In this document: piece by piece, positions 10,336 to 22,070 of the stretch | How the letters are laid out: each line of letters starts with the position of its first letter | How positions within the stretch are numbered: the stretch's first letter is position 1 | Assembly: GCA_033961575.1 (NCBI GenBank) | Contig: CM066727.1 | Span: forward strand, 3,744,001 to 3,808,000 | DNA length: 64,000 nucleotides | Source: Aselliscus stoliczkanus | Lineage: Eukaryota; Chordata; Mammalia; Chiroptera; Hipposideridae | Direction of reading: 5' to 3' | Translations under genes and position numbers: made by a program | Notes under the pieces: model-generated | The model's input: only the letters and a program-made list of their open reading frames with translations | Databases searched by the model: none | What the model was told of the DNA's origin: nothing

Positions 10336-12725
10336 CAACTCTCTCCCAATAAGCAGTAGGACATGAACATTAAATCAACAAGGCTTTAGAAACCTCAAAC
10401 ACAGTCAATGAATTTTAATATACATTTAAGAAACACTCCACTCAAAAACAACAGAAAACACTTTCTTCTCCAAAACAAATGATGCAGAACATCATTCTAG
10501 GCCATTAAAAAATCATAATAAAATTCAAAGGATTAAAGTCAAACAAGGATTGTTCTGTAAACACAACAAAATTAAATTCGAAATCTGTAACAGAAAGATA
10601 ACTGGGAAATATCCAAATACTTAGAAGCTAAATACCACATTCAAAAAAAAAAAATAAATAATAATAATAATAATAATGCATGTCATAAATGTGTTCTATA
10701 TCTAAAAGAAATTTATGTTTGAAAGCTTTCTCACAAATACAATTCCAGCTTTGTGAATTCTACAAAAGATTCAAGAAATAAATAATATTAATTTTAAAAA
10801 ACTAAAAGTTACCAGTACCAATAAAATATGTTCGTCAAGGTTGCAGGATATAAGATCAACATATAAAATCAATTGAATTTCTATACTGACAACAAAGGCT
10901 TAGAAATTGAAATTTAAAAATCAATACAATTTATAATTGCATCAAATATAAAATATTGAGGAAGATTTTCACGCAAAAAAAAATCCATATACTGAAAACT
11001 ATACAATGCAGTTGAGAGAAATTAAAGATCTAAATAAATGTTGATATGTACCACATTCATGTTCCACAAAGCTCAGTATTGCTAAGATGTCAATTTTTCT
11101 CAAACAAATCTGTAACTTAAATGTAATCAAAATCCCAAACAGGCTCTGTGTAAAAGTTGACAATTTTATAAGGAATTCACATAAAAATGCAAATTACACA
11201 GATCAGAAAAAAAAATTAGTTAAAGCATGTTGAGAACATGCATTACCTGACTTCAAGTGTTACACATGTACAGTAGTAAGACTGTAGCATATAGGTGTTG
11301 AGGAGGCTGAAGAGATCAATGAAACAGAATCAGGGGTCCAAAACGAGGTCCACATATGGTTAACTGATTTTCAACACAGCTATAAAAGCAATAATTTCGT
11401 CAACAAATGATGCTGGCACTTTTGTATTCATATGCAAAAAACCCAAACTTAGAGCCGTACATTGTATATATATAAAAATTGACTCAAAATGTACCATAGT
11501 CCTGAATGCAGAGCCTTAAAATATAAAATTTCTAGAATAATACAAAAATAATATCTCTGTGACCTTGGGGTAGGGACAAATTCCTTAAATGGTTATTAAA
11601 AGCGTAAGTCTTAAAATATTGACAATTTAAACTTTATCAAAATAAAAATATATTTTGTTCCTCAAAAGATGTTGTATGAATATAAAAGAGCAAGCTAGAA
11701 AATAGGAGAAAATATTCTGATGATAAATAAAAAGAATAAAGACAACCCAATAAAATGGGCAAAATATTTGAACAAGTGCTTAAAAAATAAATCATGTAAA
11801 TGGCCAATAAGCTCATAAAAATGGTCACCAGTGTGACACGTTAGGGAGATGCAAACAAAACATATAATGAAATAGCAGTACACACCCACTAACATGGCTA
11901 AAATTTAAAAACAAAAATAAGTGATGATAAAAATACCGAGCTCTTACAGTAGGAATTCTTATGCACTGCTTGGGAGAATGAAAATGGTGCATCTTTGGCA
12001 ATCTCGTTAGTGGTTTCTCAAAGAGTTAAGATTTTATCCATTGTGTGAGTCAATAATTTCATCCCTAGGTATTGAATTAAACACAAACATAAACACACAC
12101 ACACGGCAGAAATGTTTTCCATGCAAAAATATGTAGCTGAAAAAGTCAATCTTGAAAAGATATCTGCACACCAATAGCATTATTTATAATAGGGAAGACA
12201 GGGAAGTAATATATAGTATTATTCAGCCATAAAAATGAGAAAATCCTACTATTTGTGAAAATCCTACAATATGAATGTGCCTTGAATGTATTATGCTGAG
12301 TGAAATAAGTCAGACAGAGAAAGACAAATACTGTATGATCTCACTTATATGTGGAATCCAAGACAAAAATCTGAACTCACAAGAAAAAGAGATCAGACTT
12401 GAGGTTATCACAGATGGGGGTGGGGAAAGTGATTGGAGGAAGGTGGTCCAGCCCTAAGATCATCAGTTACCAGAGACGCAATGTACAATACAACAGGACA
12501 ACTATAGTAACACTGCCGTATGAACTATTCTATAGGAAAGTTGTTAGGATAGTAAATCCTAAGAGTTCTCATCACAAGAATTTTTTTCTTTTTTCTTTTA
12601 ACTGTGTCTGATTGAGCCTACTGTGGCAACCATTTCACAATGTATGAAAATCAAACCTTCATGGTATATGCCTTAAATTTATACAGCGATGCATGTCAAT
12701 TATTTCTCAACAAAACTGGAAACAA
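10336..12725 (+). mobile_element. Old L1 (L1MA/MB-like): endonuclease end, RT and 3' end
   Basis: The sequence resumes in the endonuclease end (GCAGAACATCATTCTAGGCCA, AAATTCGAAATCTGTAACAG). It then follows the ORF2 RT and C-terminal region (GGTTGCAGGATATAAGATCAAC, ATCAATTGAATTTCTATACTG, TCAACAAATGATGCTGGCAC, TATTATTCAGCCATAAAAATGAG, TGTATGATCTCACTTATATGTGG). The 3' untranslated region has GATAGTAAATCCTAAGAGTTCTCATCACAAGAA and ends TGTCAATTATTTCTCAACAAAACTGG near 12720. Many internal deletions and stops are present. A short (ATA)n tract lies at 10645-10678. Confidence 0.8.
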
Positions 12726-13150
12726 AATTATAGACAAACCTTCATAACAGCTTTATTCAAAATAAATGGGACAAATCCAAAGGCCTGTTGGCAGGTGATA
12801 TGGGTACATCTATACAATGAAATACTACTTGGCAATAAAAAAGAATGAATTACTGATACACATAAAAATTCATGCTGAGCAAAAGCAGCCAGACATAAAA
12901 GAATGCATAATGTATGATTCCATTTATATAAAATGCAAACTAACATATTTCGACACAAAGCACATCTGTGTTTGCCTGGAGACAAGGCCAGAGGAAGGGA
13001 GGGCCGCACAGGGACAAGGAGTCTTTGAAGGGCGATGGGAACTTTCTATACGTTAATTGGGATGCTAGTTTCTTGGGTGTACACAAATCTCAAAACTGAA
13101 TGTTTTTTAATGTAAATTATGCCTCGATAAAATTGATTTTGAAAAAAATA
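12726..13150 (+). mobile_element. Old L1 (L1ME-like) 3' end
   Basis: A second L1 3' end in the same orientation: ATGAAATACTACTTGGCAATAAAAAAGAATGA, TGTATGATTCCATTTATATAAAA, a G-rich section near 12980-13040, and a terminus with AATTATGCCTCGATAAAATTGATTTTGAAAAAA. Its position directly after the first 3' end shows two abutting L1 copies. Confidence 0.7.
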
Positions 13151-13199
13151 CAGATCTCAAAATGTGACATAGATTTTTATAGAACATGAGCTCCAAGCT

Positions 13200-13841
13200 G
13201 AAAATGCCCATTCACGGTCACAGTGCGAGCCACTAGAAACAAAGACTACAGATTCAGAGCACATGACAATGATGTAGAGAATATACGAGAATTACAAGAT
13301 ACCAATTACTTAGGAAAACAATATGAAATGTGCATTAATAATAGAATAACAGAAGATAATCAAAACTATAAGATCTTAAGAAATAAAATTAGACTCTCCA
13401 TGGAGGGGTTAAAGAGTGGACCAGATGAGGTGGCAGAGTTAGTGAACAGATAGCTAAATAGAAAACAGTACAGAATGCAACACAAAGAGAAAATGAGATT
13501 ATAAACTATGGATGAGAACTAAAAAGAATTGAAGGATACAGTCAAGAAGCCCAATCATTGTAAATTAATTATGGATGGGCCAATAGAATGGGGAAAAAGC
13601 AATAATCAAGGAAATATAAGCTGAAAATGAAAATATTGGAAAAAAAGAAAGTCTCAGACAAATTATGCTAAGCCGCAGAACACCAAACATGAACAGAAAA
13701 CATTAAAAGAATGCCCCACAAAGGAAAGAATTACCTACCAAAAAAAGATATTAGGACTACATGGAAGACTTTTCAAGACTAACATTAGAAAGTGGAAAAA
13801 AGTAAAATGATATCATGAAAGTTCTGGAAGAATTTAACTAT
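13200..13841 (+). mobile_element. HAL1/L1 ORF1-like fossil, left half
   Basis: A-rich sequence with a partly open 76-codon frame at 13223-13453 (MRATRNKDYRFRAHDNDVEN) and runs that resemble L1/HAL1 ORF1 (coiled-coil-like Glu/Lys/Asn-rich composition). It continues after the LTR at 13842-14303, where the text fits the end of ORF1. Decayed; the subfamily is not settled. Confidence 0.55.
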
Positions 13842-14303
13842 TGTATCAGTGAGGCTTCTCCACAGAAACAGAATCAATGATTGAAAAAAAAAGAAAAAAA
13901 AAAGAGAGAGAGAGACAGAGAGACAGAGACTTATAGGAATTGGCTCATGTGATTATGGCAGCCTGTGACCTGCCCTCTGAAAGCTGGGGACCCAGGAAAA
14001 CTGGTGATGTCATTCAGTCAAAGTCTGAAACGCTGAGAATGGGGGGACAGAGGTCAGAGGGCAGGAGACGGATGTCTCAACTCAAGCAGAGGGTGAGTTT
14101 GCCCTTCCCTGCCCCACTCTTCTATTCAGCCTCCAGCCAAGGAGAGGCTCACCCAGGGTGGTGAGGGTCAGCTGTACTCAATGAGCTGATTGAAATGCTG
14201 ATCTCTTCCAGAAATGCCCTCACACACACACACCCAGAAATAATGCTTTTCTGGGGATAGCTTAACCCAGACAAGTTGACACACAAAATTAGCTTATGAC
14301 TAT
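13842..14303 (-). mobile_element. MaLR-like LTR inserted in HAL1
   Basis: Antisense LTR: it opens with TATCAGTGAGGCTTCTCCACAGAAACAGAATCAAT and a purine-rich simple repeat (13880-13930). It continues ATAGGAATTGGCTCATGTGATTATGG, AAAGCTGGGGACCCAGGAAAACTGGTGATG and a CCAGAAATGCCCTCACACACAC stretch, and ends AGACAAGTTGACACACAAAATTAGC. This is the reverse complement of the family seen in sense at 22918-23418 (GGTTAATTTTATG... at its start). It separates two parts of a HAL1-like fossil. Confidence 0.7.
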
Positions 14304-14334
14304 CCACCAGTAATTCATATCCTAATTATCTTCA

Positions 14335-14520
14335 AATAGCAAGATATCTGCAGGCCAAATTTAAAGAAAATAAAGATATCTGCAGGCCAAATTTAAAAAA
14401 AAAAAAGAAAATTTCACTAAAGGAAATTCTAAAGAATATACATGAGAAAGAAGGAAAGTGATTGCAGAGGAAGACTAATACAGGAAAAGGAAAGTGGAAC
14501 AAAGGAAATGTGAGAATGGG
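14335..14520 (+). mobile_element. HAL1/L1 ORF1-end fossil, right half
   Basis: TTTCACTAAAGGAAATTCTAAAGAATATACATGAG followed by AAGGAAAGTGATTGCAG matches the end of L1/HAL1 ORF1 and the sequence just beyond it. A 25-base unit AGATATCTGCAGGCCAAATTTAAA occurs twice 32 bases apart (14341 and 14373), a small local tandem duplication. Confidence 0.6.
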
Positions 14521-15685
14521 AAGATGTCAGGATTTTCCTCTAAGTGTTTCCCCACCTTTTCCTGCCTTGTCTCTGTGTAGCAATTTTCTAAAGCAGTTTC
14601 CTGGAGCCAACATGCCCAGTTATCTGAACTCCCAACAGGCCCAGAGACCCCGGCTTCTCCCTGCAGGGTGGATGGTAGAGCCATCACTTACCTGTGGAAA
14701 GCTGAATGCAAAATGCCTTAGAGAGATCTTACACAAACCTTCCAAATTTCTAGTGAGGAAAGAAAAGATCACATTATAATATCCTCTTCTTTAAAAGGTA
14801 GAAACATTCATAATATATTTTAGGAAAATTTCTACCCAAAATAGCTGAGGACTTTAAAAAGGTTTAACACTTTAACGGTAAATGGTAACAATATCAAAAG
14901 CTAATTGAGTGAAACACTCCATTGTCCAGTATTGATGGATTTATTCAAACGACAATTGCATCTAATTGTTTAATAAAGAAGTTGTAATTAATAAGGAAGT
15001 TACTTCTAATGTATAACATGGGGAAACAAAGTCTTTCTACATAAGTGGATGATGGCAAAATAAAATTGTTCCCCACATAATTCTCCACATATAGTAAACT
15101 TTAATAAATGAACTGAAAGAGAAGTCAGTAAAACTATTTAGTTTGTGGTCTCTTTTTATGGGCAGATAATTATCAAGTTAATGCAGAAAAACTAAGGCAA
15201 CATTTTATTATTAAACGCTCATATACCTAATGGGTTTAGGAAAGTCAGGGAGGGTATCAAAGGTTATGAACCAAAGAGTCTGCAAGGGAGTAAGAATCCT
15301 CTAATTCCCATCAACCTGGGTATAGGTTGGAGCTAAAAGGATTAGCTGAAAGGGAAAGAGAGAGACAGAGAGACACGCCTATGGGTCAGAAAGAATGACA
15401 ATCAAGATTATGTTAAGTGTGCTCAGAAAGCACAAATATTAGGGAATTTTTAAGGCTGCAATTTAATACTATCCTTAGAGTTTGATGAACAAGATGAAAA
15501 AAAGAAGAGAAACGAGATAGTGGAGAAGAGGGAAAACAATTATAATTTCTTGTTCCCAGTGCCTGGTTAGAAAATAGGCATTCTCACGTACCGCATATGT
15601 TGTGCAAGGCGTGCTGCTGGGCGTCACAGGAAAACATGGGCTACAAGGCATTAACAGAGGCCTGACTAAAACTAGAAACCTCTCA

Positions 15686-15688
<3 letters not shown>
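14521..15688. other. No gene or recognisable repeat
   Basis: Mixed to AT-rich sequence without a family I recognise. Frames such as 14462-14779 plus are incidental. Confidence 0.4.
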
Positions 15689-15750
<62 letters not shown>

Positions 15751-15752
15751 AC
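15689..15752 (+). repeat. Compound microsatellite (TC)n(AC)n
   Basis: About 19 TC units pass directly into about 13 AC units. The Ser/Leu- and His/Thr-repeat frames that cross it are products of the simple repeat. Confidence 0.95.
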
Positions 15753-16340
15753 CCCAGCAGAGGCTCCCAGTGAAAGGTATGCCTCCCCCATTAGTGCATA
15801 TGCTTTGTATTATATATGCCCCATTCTTCGTGTTTTAACATGAAGCAAGGATACCAGACTAGAGTGAAGTTTTAAGGCCACAGATGACCTCGCAAGGCTC
15901 AGAGAACAGTGGTGAGAGGACAGGAGCGGCAGCACAGCAAGGGTCTGTGCATCTGGGCGAGGCGGCCGGAGGACCAGGGTGAGTGTGACGAGCCAGGCAA
16001 CGCCATCTCAGCCTCCCTCCTCCCCAGACCGCAGACTGGGAAGGACCATCTGCTGCCTGGCGTGAACACCGCACGACAAATACAGACACCGCCAGGCATG
16101 GACAGGCCAGGCTGATTCATCTGCACAGCGGCAGAGCTTCTGGAGGAAGGCGAGCCTAGCGCTCATCCAGAAGCTGAGGGAGCCAATGAGAAGAAAGGAA
16201 TTAGCACAGTCCCTTGTTTGTGGAGAAGGAAGGGAAATATTTGAAAGATTCTGCCATGAAGGCTTCTCTCTTTTTTTGCTGAGAGGCTGGTGGTTTACTA
16301 TTTTTATTCTTTTACTTTTTTGAATGTGTGATTGTACAGA
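15753..16340. other. No gene; moderately GC-rich unique sequence
   Basis: Several overlapping frames of 68-128 codons occur at 15859-16394 on both strands, which is usual for moderately GC-rich sequence. No domain is visible. Confidence 0.4.
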
Positions 16341-16700
16341 AATAAACCCTAAGAAAACACACACACATATATACATTACTATGTATGTATACATATATAC
16401 AATTTATATAATAAATGTGTAATATATACAAATATTTGCATATATAACAGATATTGCAATGACAAATGAGAAAATATGTAATCCTGCTTTATAAACAAAT
16501 ATATATAAATACACAAATATATTTTAAATATATTTACATACAAATATACAGAAATGTATTAGTAAAATAGATAATATATAGAAATATATATTAAATTGAA
16601 AAATTTATATATAATGTAAAATAAATAATGTATAAATATATATTGAAGATATTTTTATTTATATATACATATATTAATTTTGTTACATTGATCAATGAGA
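16341..16700. repeat. AT-rich low-complexity block
   Basis: Almost pure A/T with many TATATA, AAATATAT and ATAAAT words; no unit repeats strictly. Confidence 0.7.
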
Positions 16701-16748
16701 AAATATTATGTGAAACTGCCTTGCATGCATGTGCATGTATATATACAT

Positions 16749-16888
16749 ATGTGTGTGTGTGTGTGTGTGTATGTGCACAAAACACTTTCAACATTTGCAA
16801 CTGGTGGTGTGCAGTAGGCAAGGAGTTTCCAAAACCTTCATTTCTATTTGTGTGTGTGTGCATGTGTGTACGTGTGTGTGTATGTGTG
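16749..16888 (+). repeat. Two (GT)n microsatellites
   Basis: (GT)n at 16750-16770, and an imperfect GT tract with CATGTGTGTACG interruptions at 16849-16888. About 80 bases of non-repetitive sequence separate them. Confidence 0.9.
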
Positions 16889-16959
16889 TTTCTGTAGCAG
16901 AATTTCCTTGTTGCTCAGAACCTTCTTACACAGAACAGGAATACACACGTAGCTGATAG

Positions 16960-17865
16960 CGGGGTTACTCAGAGGCTAAGGGTAACAGCTCACATGTTGT
17001 CCCTGTCCGCTCGCCCAGAACATTCTGTGAGCAGATGTGTGGGTTTCCCCACCCAAGCAGTTCTAAAACACTTCAGACATCAGTTGGGTGCCCAGCAATT
17101 CAGTTTAGTTCTGATACTGTCTGCCTGGGGTTAGCCTCAACCCCCACAAGCTAAGGGCTCAGCCCCAAAAGCCTGTCCTGACTTGAGACACCAATGGCGA
17201 GTCCCAGGCTCTCACCTGCAGTTCTGATGGACAGGTTCTAGATCAGGGTTCTCATGATGCCTCCTCAAGTTCACTACTTTGCAAGGAGGGCTACAGATTT
17301 CAGTAAACACTGTACAAGGACCGGCCAGTTATGTAACAAGAGGCATGACCCAGGTACAGACGGTCAGCCAGGTGAGTTCTCCCAGGCGAGGTCAGGAAGG
17401 GTCCATGGCACAGGAGCTGCTGCTCCTGGAAGCTAGGGCACGGCCACCCTCCCAGCACATGGCTGTGTTCACCAACACAGAGGCTATCGGAACCTTGTAC
17501 CGTAGGGATTTTCATGGAGCCTTCATCACACAGGCACGACCGAGGATTAACTCAACCTCTAGACCCCTCTTCTCCCAGGCAATAGAAGTGGGGCTGAAAG
17601 TCTTAAGCTTCTAATCACGCTTGATCTTTCTTGTGACTGGCTCCTGAGTAGGAGTCCAGCCAGTCAGCTCATTGGAACAGAAGACGCTCCCATCACCCAG
17701 GACATTCCAAGGGCTTTAACAGCGCTGTGTAAGATGCTGCCAGCATCTCCATTCACCAGAAAAGCACAATGGTTTTAGAAGCTCTGTGTCAGGAACCAGG
17801 GTCAAAGACCAGGTATCAGCAGGAGCTAGGGGCCGATACCAACATTGCTTATTATACAAGAGGGA
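16960..17865 (+). mobile_element. Probable ancient LTR, family uncertain
   Basis: Text such as GATTTCAGTAAACACTGTACAAGGACCGGCCAGT, CAGGAGCTGCTGCTCCTGGAAGCTAGG, TTCACCAACACAGAGGCT, GGGATTTTCATGGAGCCTTCATCACACAGGCACGAC, GACATTCCAAGGG and AGAAGCTCTGTGTCAGGAACCAGGG recurs across mammalian genomes as an old interspersed repeat that I believe is an LTR. The end near CTTATTATACAA would fit a terminal signal. I cannot name the family and the edges are approximate. Confidence 0.45.
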
Positions 17866-18219
17866 ATTCTGGAATCCCACACGGCCTGACTCCCAAGTCG
17901 CACCTCAGGAAACGCCCCAATGCCCTGCTGCGTCCGTCTCAAGCCCTTCCACACACGACAAACTGGTGAGAGTGGGAGGGCAGGCTCTGTTGCTATTTTC
18001 TCCTCTGCAGTGGACACAGCAAATGACATACAAGTGCATTAAGAAGAAGGCTTGGTTTTCTCTGCAGACCTTGATGAAACTTTAGTCAGAGTAAAGCTGA
18101 TGATTCCCAAAAGTTTAACTGTGATTTTTTTTTTTACAGGATAACACATTTAGCCTTACAACCAAAAACAACGTAATTCTTCCATAGACAGAATTCCCCC
18201 TAAAATCAAGCACGGTTTA
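17866..18219. other. No gene or recognisable repeat
   Basis: Overlapping short frames only (17769-18085). A T-run at 18127-18137 could be the tail of an antisense insertion that I cannot recognise. Confidence 0.35.
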
Positions 18220-18303
18220 TTTTGCTTAAGACTGTATCTCCATCACATGGCACAATCTCTGGCATTATGTAGTTTCTTAATGCATATCTTTTGAATGACA
18301 AGA
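18220..18303 (+). mobile_element. L2 3' end fragment
   Basis: CTGTATCTCCATCACATGGCACAATCTCTGGCATTATGTAG... TTAATGCATATCTTTTGAATGA follows the L2 3' terminus (cost-of-mention phrase GGCACATAGTAGG...TTGAATGA in the family). Confidence 0.5.
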
Positions 18304-19600
18304 TGCGATGTGATGAAAATTAAGAGTAAATATATTCAACTGAAATATATGAAAGGGAAGCAAAAATTGGAAAGTCCAGGTTCACTATATTATACAACCA
18401 CCGAAGGTGGGAAGAAAGAAGAGGGAGTGAGGGAATCAACAAAGTCAGTGGACTACCTACCATACATCTAGCAGGCCGCCCAAGAGCTAGGGGGAAGCCA
18501 GGTTGACTGCACACCACACAGTGCATCTGGAAGTATCCAGCGAAATGCCACAGAAAAATGGGCACAACGTGTGCGCATGCCACTCACATGCACCTGTAAG
18601 GGAAAGCACTGATAAATTATCCCGTCTCGGACCCGTTTTAGACATTCTCATTGAAAGTGCTGAATTGGGCAGTGTGAGCAGCAGAGGCAAGGCTGGAATT
18701 ACTAGCTACCTGAGCTGCATATTTTAGAGCTGACCTTCCTCTGACCTGCAAGGCAGCCCTGACAACGCTTCTTATTCATTAATGCGTCCCCTTCAGGGGC
18801 CCAGGTACAGGTCCTAGTTTTTTGAGGTAACAAGTCAAAATGTATTTGGCTGTCCCTAAAAAATATGAAGAGCCATCTGAAAGAGAAATGATTTAGAATG
18901 CCAGGAGCAGGCAGCCTTGGTTCATAAAGGGGCTAAGGGTGTGCTAAGAGAGAGAACAGCACTGAACCGTGAGGCAAGTTCCCGCAGTTGGGTGTCACCT
19001 GCCATGTGTATGATTTGGGGAACACTACAGGTGGCCACAGAGCGTAGATTGGCACAGACAGATGCTAAGGTGCTGCTCTGGAAGTTGGGACAAAGCTCAC
19101 AGATGGATACCTGTGGTCTCTTCCCAAGCTCATAGCACCCAGAGGAGAGTTTACGGCCATGACCCAAGACTCTCGGAGCCTCAGATTCTGACAGGCTCAC
19201 ATTATAGTGGCTGTGGATATTGCACAGTTGGCACAGAGCTATATATATTAATATATATTAGTAAGTGAATGAAGATGAATGGTTCAAAACTGAGAAAGTT
19301 TAAAACCCAATATGCAGAAGTATTGGAAGTAATTATGGAGTAAGTGCTATCACAGCTGCCGTCTACAAGCAATGAATAGCTGTGTCAACCTAACCTCCTG
19401 TCTGCCTCGGAGTTTCAAAACACTTCAAACTTGAACCACTTCCAATCTATGAGCCCATGTCCTTCAGACCACGTCAGTCACTTGGCATTCTAAGCTCCTG
19501 TTTGCCCGGCTGTCATTCATTGAGTCATTTGTCCACCCATTCCCTCACATAGTCACCTATCCTTTCGTGCATTCTTCCACACATACATGCATTTTTCAGA
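18304..19600. other. No gene or recognisable repeat
   Basis: Mixed unique sequence. ATATATATTAATATATATTAG at 19240-19260 is a small AT tract. Frames of 60-92 codons occur on both strands without a family match. Confidence 0.4.
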
Positions 19601-19680
19601 GCTCTCTCTCCGCCTCCCTCTTTCCTCCCATCCCTCCATCCCTCCATCCACCTTTCCTGGTCTCCCTCCCCTTCCTGACA
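19601..19680. repeat. Pyrimidine-rich (CCATCCCT)n-like low-complexity tract
   Basis: CTCTCTCTCCGCCTCCCTC, then CCCATCCCTCCATCCCTCCATCCACC and CTCCCTCCCCTTCC. The 65-111-codon frames on both strands here derive from it. Confidence 0.8.
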
Positions 19681-20734
19681 TGTCTGGATACTCTGGAAAG
19701 CTGGTTGCTGCTTCCTCTGCATTATGCATTCATAGTAGAAAGGCCCCCACGTCAGCCAGTGGACGCTGCCATTTTCCCCTTAAACCAAACCTTCCTGAAG
19801 ACCACATGGCAACGTTCTCAGAGCAGCCAGCCTCAGGAAGGCCCCTCTGTCTGCCATCTCCTTAGCCCCCAGCAGCTTTGGGGACTGTCTCTATTTCTAT
19901 GAACCATGTTGAACAGGATGTCAGTCACAGCACAGATGAAGCCATAGCCACAAAGAACTAAGAGAAAAGAAGCCCACGTCAAATTTGGAAAAATTAAAAA
20001 AGAAAGAATGCCAATTCAAGAAATGTCAGGGTCATCCGCAAGCAATCTGGAAAATGAAATTATCTGCCTTCCCAGCTATGCTGCTGAGGCAAATAAAACA
20101 ATTAGCCATTAGTGCTAATAGGAAATACAGAACATGGAAGGCAATACCCTTCTTAAATTGAAATAATGGGATTGTCCTTTCTACAGACAGGGCTTTTCTC
20201 TTCTCCCTCTGCTGTTTTTCACTTTAACTATTAAATTGGTGGGTGTTTCATGTTTACTTACTCTTCTGGGTTTCAGTATCTGCATACGCACTGGGTTTGT
20301 GGGGAAAAAAGCCATCATTTCCCGCAGAAAATTTGTTACCACACAATCCTTGTGTGCAGTCTTACACAAAGAGTACTCGTTCCTAAAGAGACTGTTCCCT
20401 GATCCAGGAACAAATAACAAAAAGCCTTGCCGTCTTTAATTATATCAGTTTTTAGCCCTTGGCTGTATCCTCTGATATTCCTGACAAGGCTGTGCCATGT
20501 GAGAAGACTCGCACCTGTTGTGCCTTACTTTAAGGCGTGTGTCTCACTTGTGTTCTCAGAAGCACAGAACATCCCTTTGCCATGTCACCTGGCTCCAACA
20601 TCCAGACCCCTCATTGCATAAAAAAAAAAATCACTGGGCTCACTGTAGAGATTTGAGAAATAAATTTGACTTCTGTAGAAAAGCACTGATGTGGACTTTT
20701 TCCTAATCACTGAAATCAATTTTCCACAAGTTTC
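19681..20734. other. No gene or recognisable repeat
   Basis: No motif seen. A run of ten A residues at 20621-20630 follows CCCCTCATTGCAT and might be the tail of an unrecognised retroposed sequence. Confidence 0.35.
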
Positions 20735-21262
20735 TCAGGCATCTGAGATGAAGCAGGCACCATGATGAGGAAGAAACACAGAGGCCTGAGACGTGGCTCC
20801 TGTCTTTGTGTAGCTCTCATCCCTCTAAGACCAATCTACCAGTAGCCTCACTCCCAGGCACAATGTCCTAAATGCTACAGCAGAAATCCAAAATGCCACA
20901 TGAAGAGCAGGGGTGAGTGGGAGGTGAACTGTCAAAAGCCCAGGAATTCTTTACAGAGGAGATGATATCTGAGCTGCACCTGAGATCACAGTAAAATCAT
21001 TCCAGGTAGAGAGCATGGGCAGGGCATCCAGGTAGGGTTCATTTAATCCTATCAATTACATGACTGTAACATGACACGAGTGTGCGTGGGGGAGGGGGGA
21101 GGAAGAGGAGGAGTGGGAGGAAAAGCCAGGGAAGTGAGAGCAGGGAACAGAAGAAAGTGCGAGAATAATTAGCTGAGACATTAATGAGTGGGCACTGAAG
21201 ATTTCTAAGCAGAGAAATAACATAATCAGAGTTGTGCTCTAGGAACATTTTGGAAGCACAGA
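20735..21262 (-). mobile_element. L2 3' region, antisense
   Basis: Reading on the plus strand gives the antisense L2 order: CATCTGAGATGAAGCAGGCACCATG, GACGTGGCTCCTGTCTTTG, GATGATATCTGAGCTGCACCTGAG, ATTCCAGGTAGAGAGCATGGGCAGGG, TTTCTAAGCAGAGAAATAACATAATCAGAGTTGTGCTCTAGG. A GA-rich stretch (21085-21120) lies inside. Heavily diverged. Confidence 0.55.
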
Positions 21263-21369
21263 ATGTTTCTCTACATGTGGGATGAATTTAAATTATGTTT
21301 AAATCATTGAAGTGCCCAATCCATAAAGACTTGTGGGATGGCATTGCATTGCTAGAGGTTTATTTGCAA

Positions 21370-21500
21370 CTATTAATACTTCATATTAGCAGAGTGCTTC
21401 ATAGTTAAAAAGTCATTTTCTTGTTTATTATCACATTGTAGCTTCACAATTATCTCATGAAGTAGGTGGTATTGTCCATGTCTATAAATAAATTTTCAGT
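21370..21500 (+). mobile_element. MIR-like fragment
   Basis: AGAGTGCTTCATAGTTAAAAAGTCATTTTC...CACAATTATCTCATGAAGTAGGTGGTATTGTCC follows the MIR phrase in which a falling-off point is followed by ATCTCAT, then GAGGTAGGTACTATTATCCCC. Weak but collinear. Confidence 0.4.
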
Positions 21501-22070
21501 CCTGAAAATTTTAATACACATCATAATCAAGAGAATTAGGACCAGATTCCAGGGAGTGGAAAACCGAGGCCTCTTGTGTTATAAATGACTATATGCATTA
21601 ACTTTCAATAAGTGAGGAAGGGAACAGGACACTTTGGAAATATCAGTAAATAAAAAAGTAAAATGTAAAGAATATGTGTGCCGAAATAGGACAACTCATT
21701 GCTCCCACTTCTGTTCTACTCAAACACATAATATCACTTTAAGACAACAGAACAGGAGTTAACTTGCAAGAATACAGGTGGAACAAAACGAGAGGGTGCA
21801 ACCTGAGGGCTTTGGCCAAATTCAGCACCATTCTCTCTGAACCTTGGCATGAGATCTAGCACATGTAGGTTTCCTAGTTTTGTATTATCTGTTTCATTAT
21901 CAGACTCTATTGGTGTTTGTCTGAAGACATAGCTTGCACCACACAAGGCTAAAACTTAGAAGACACGCTTGGGTCAGTGGTCACCATGCTCATTACAAAA
22001 GCCACTGATTTGATGAGTAAACACATACAATTTAGAATCAGCATGAATTTTAGAAGGAAAACCCCTTGAA
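21501..22070. other. No gene or recognisable repeat
   Basis: AT-rich unique sequence; a 70-codon minus frame at 21734-21946 has no match I know. Confidence 0.4.

Noticed and set aside
15602..15838. Ser/Leu- and His/Thr-repeat proteins
   Set aside because: Translation of a (TC)n(AC)n microsatellite.
16591..16956. Val/Cys- and His/Thr-repeat frames on both strands
   Set aside because: Translation of (GT)n microsatellites.
19525..19902. Pro/Ser-rich frames near 19.6 kb
   Set aside because: They come from a pyrimidine-rich low-complexity tract.
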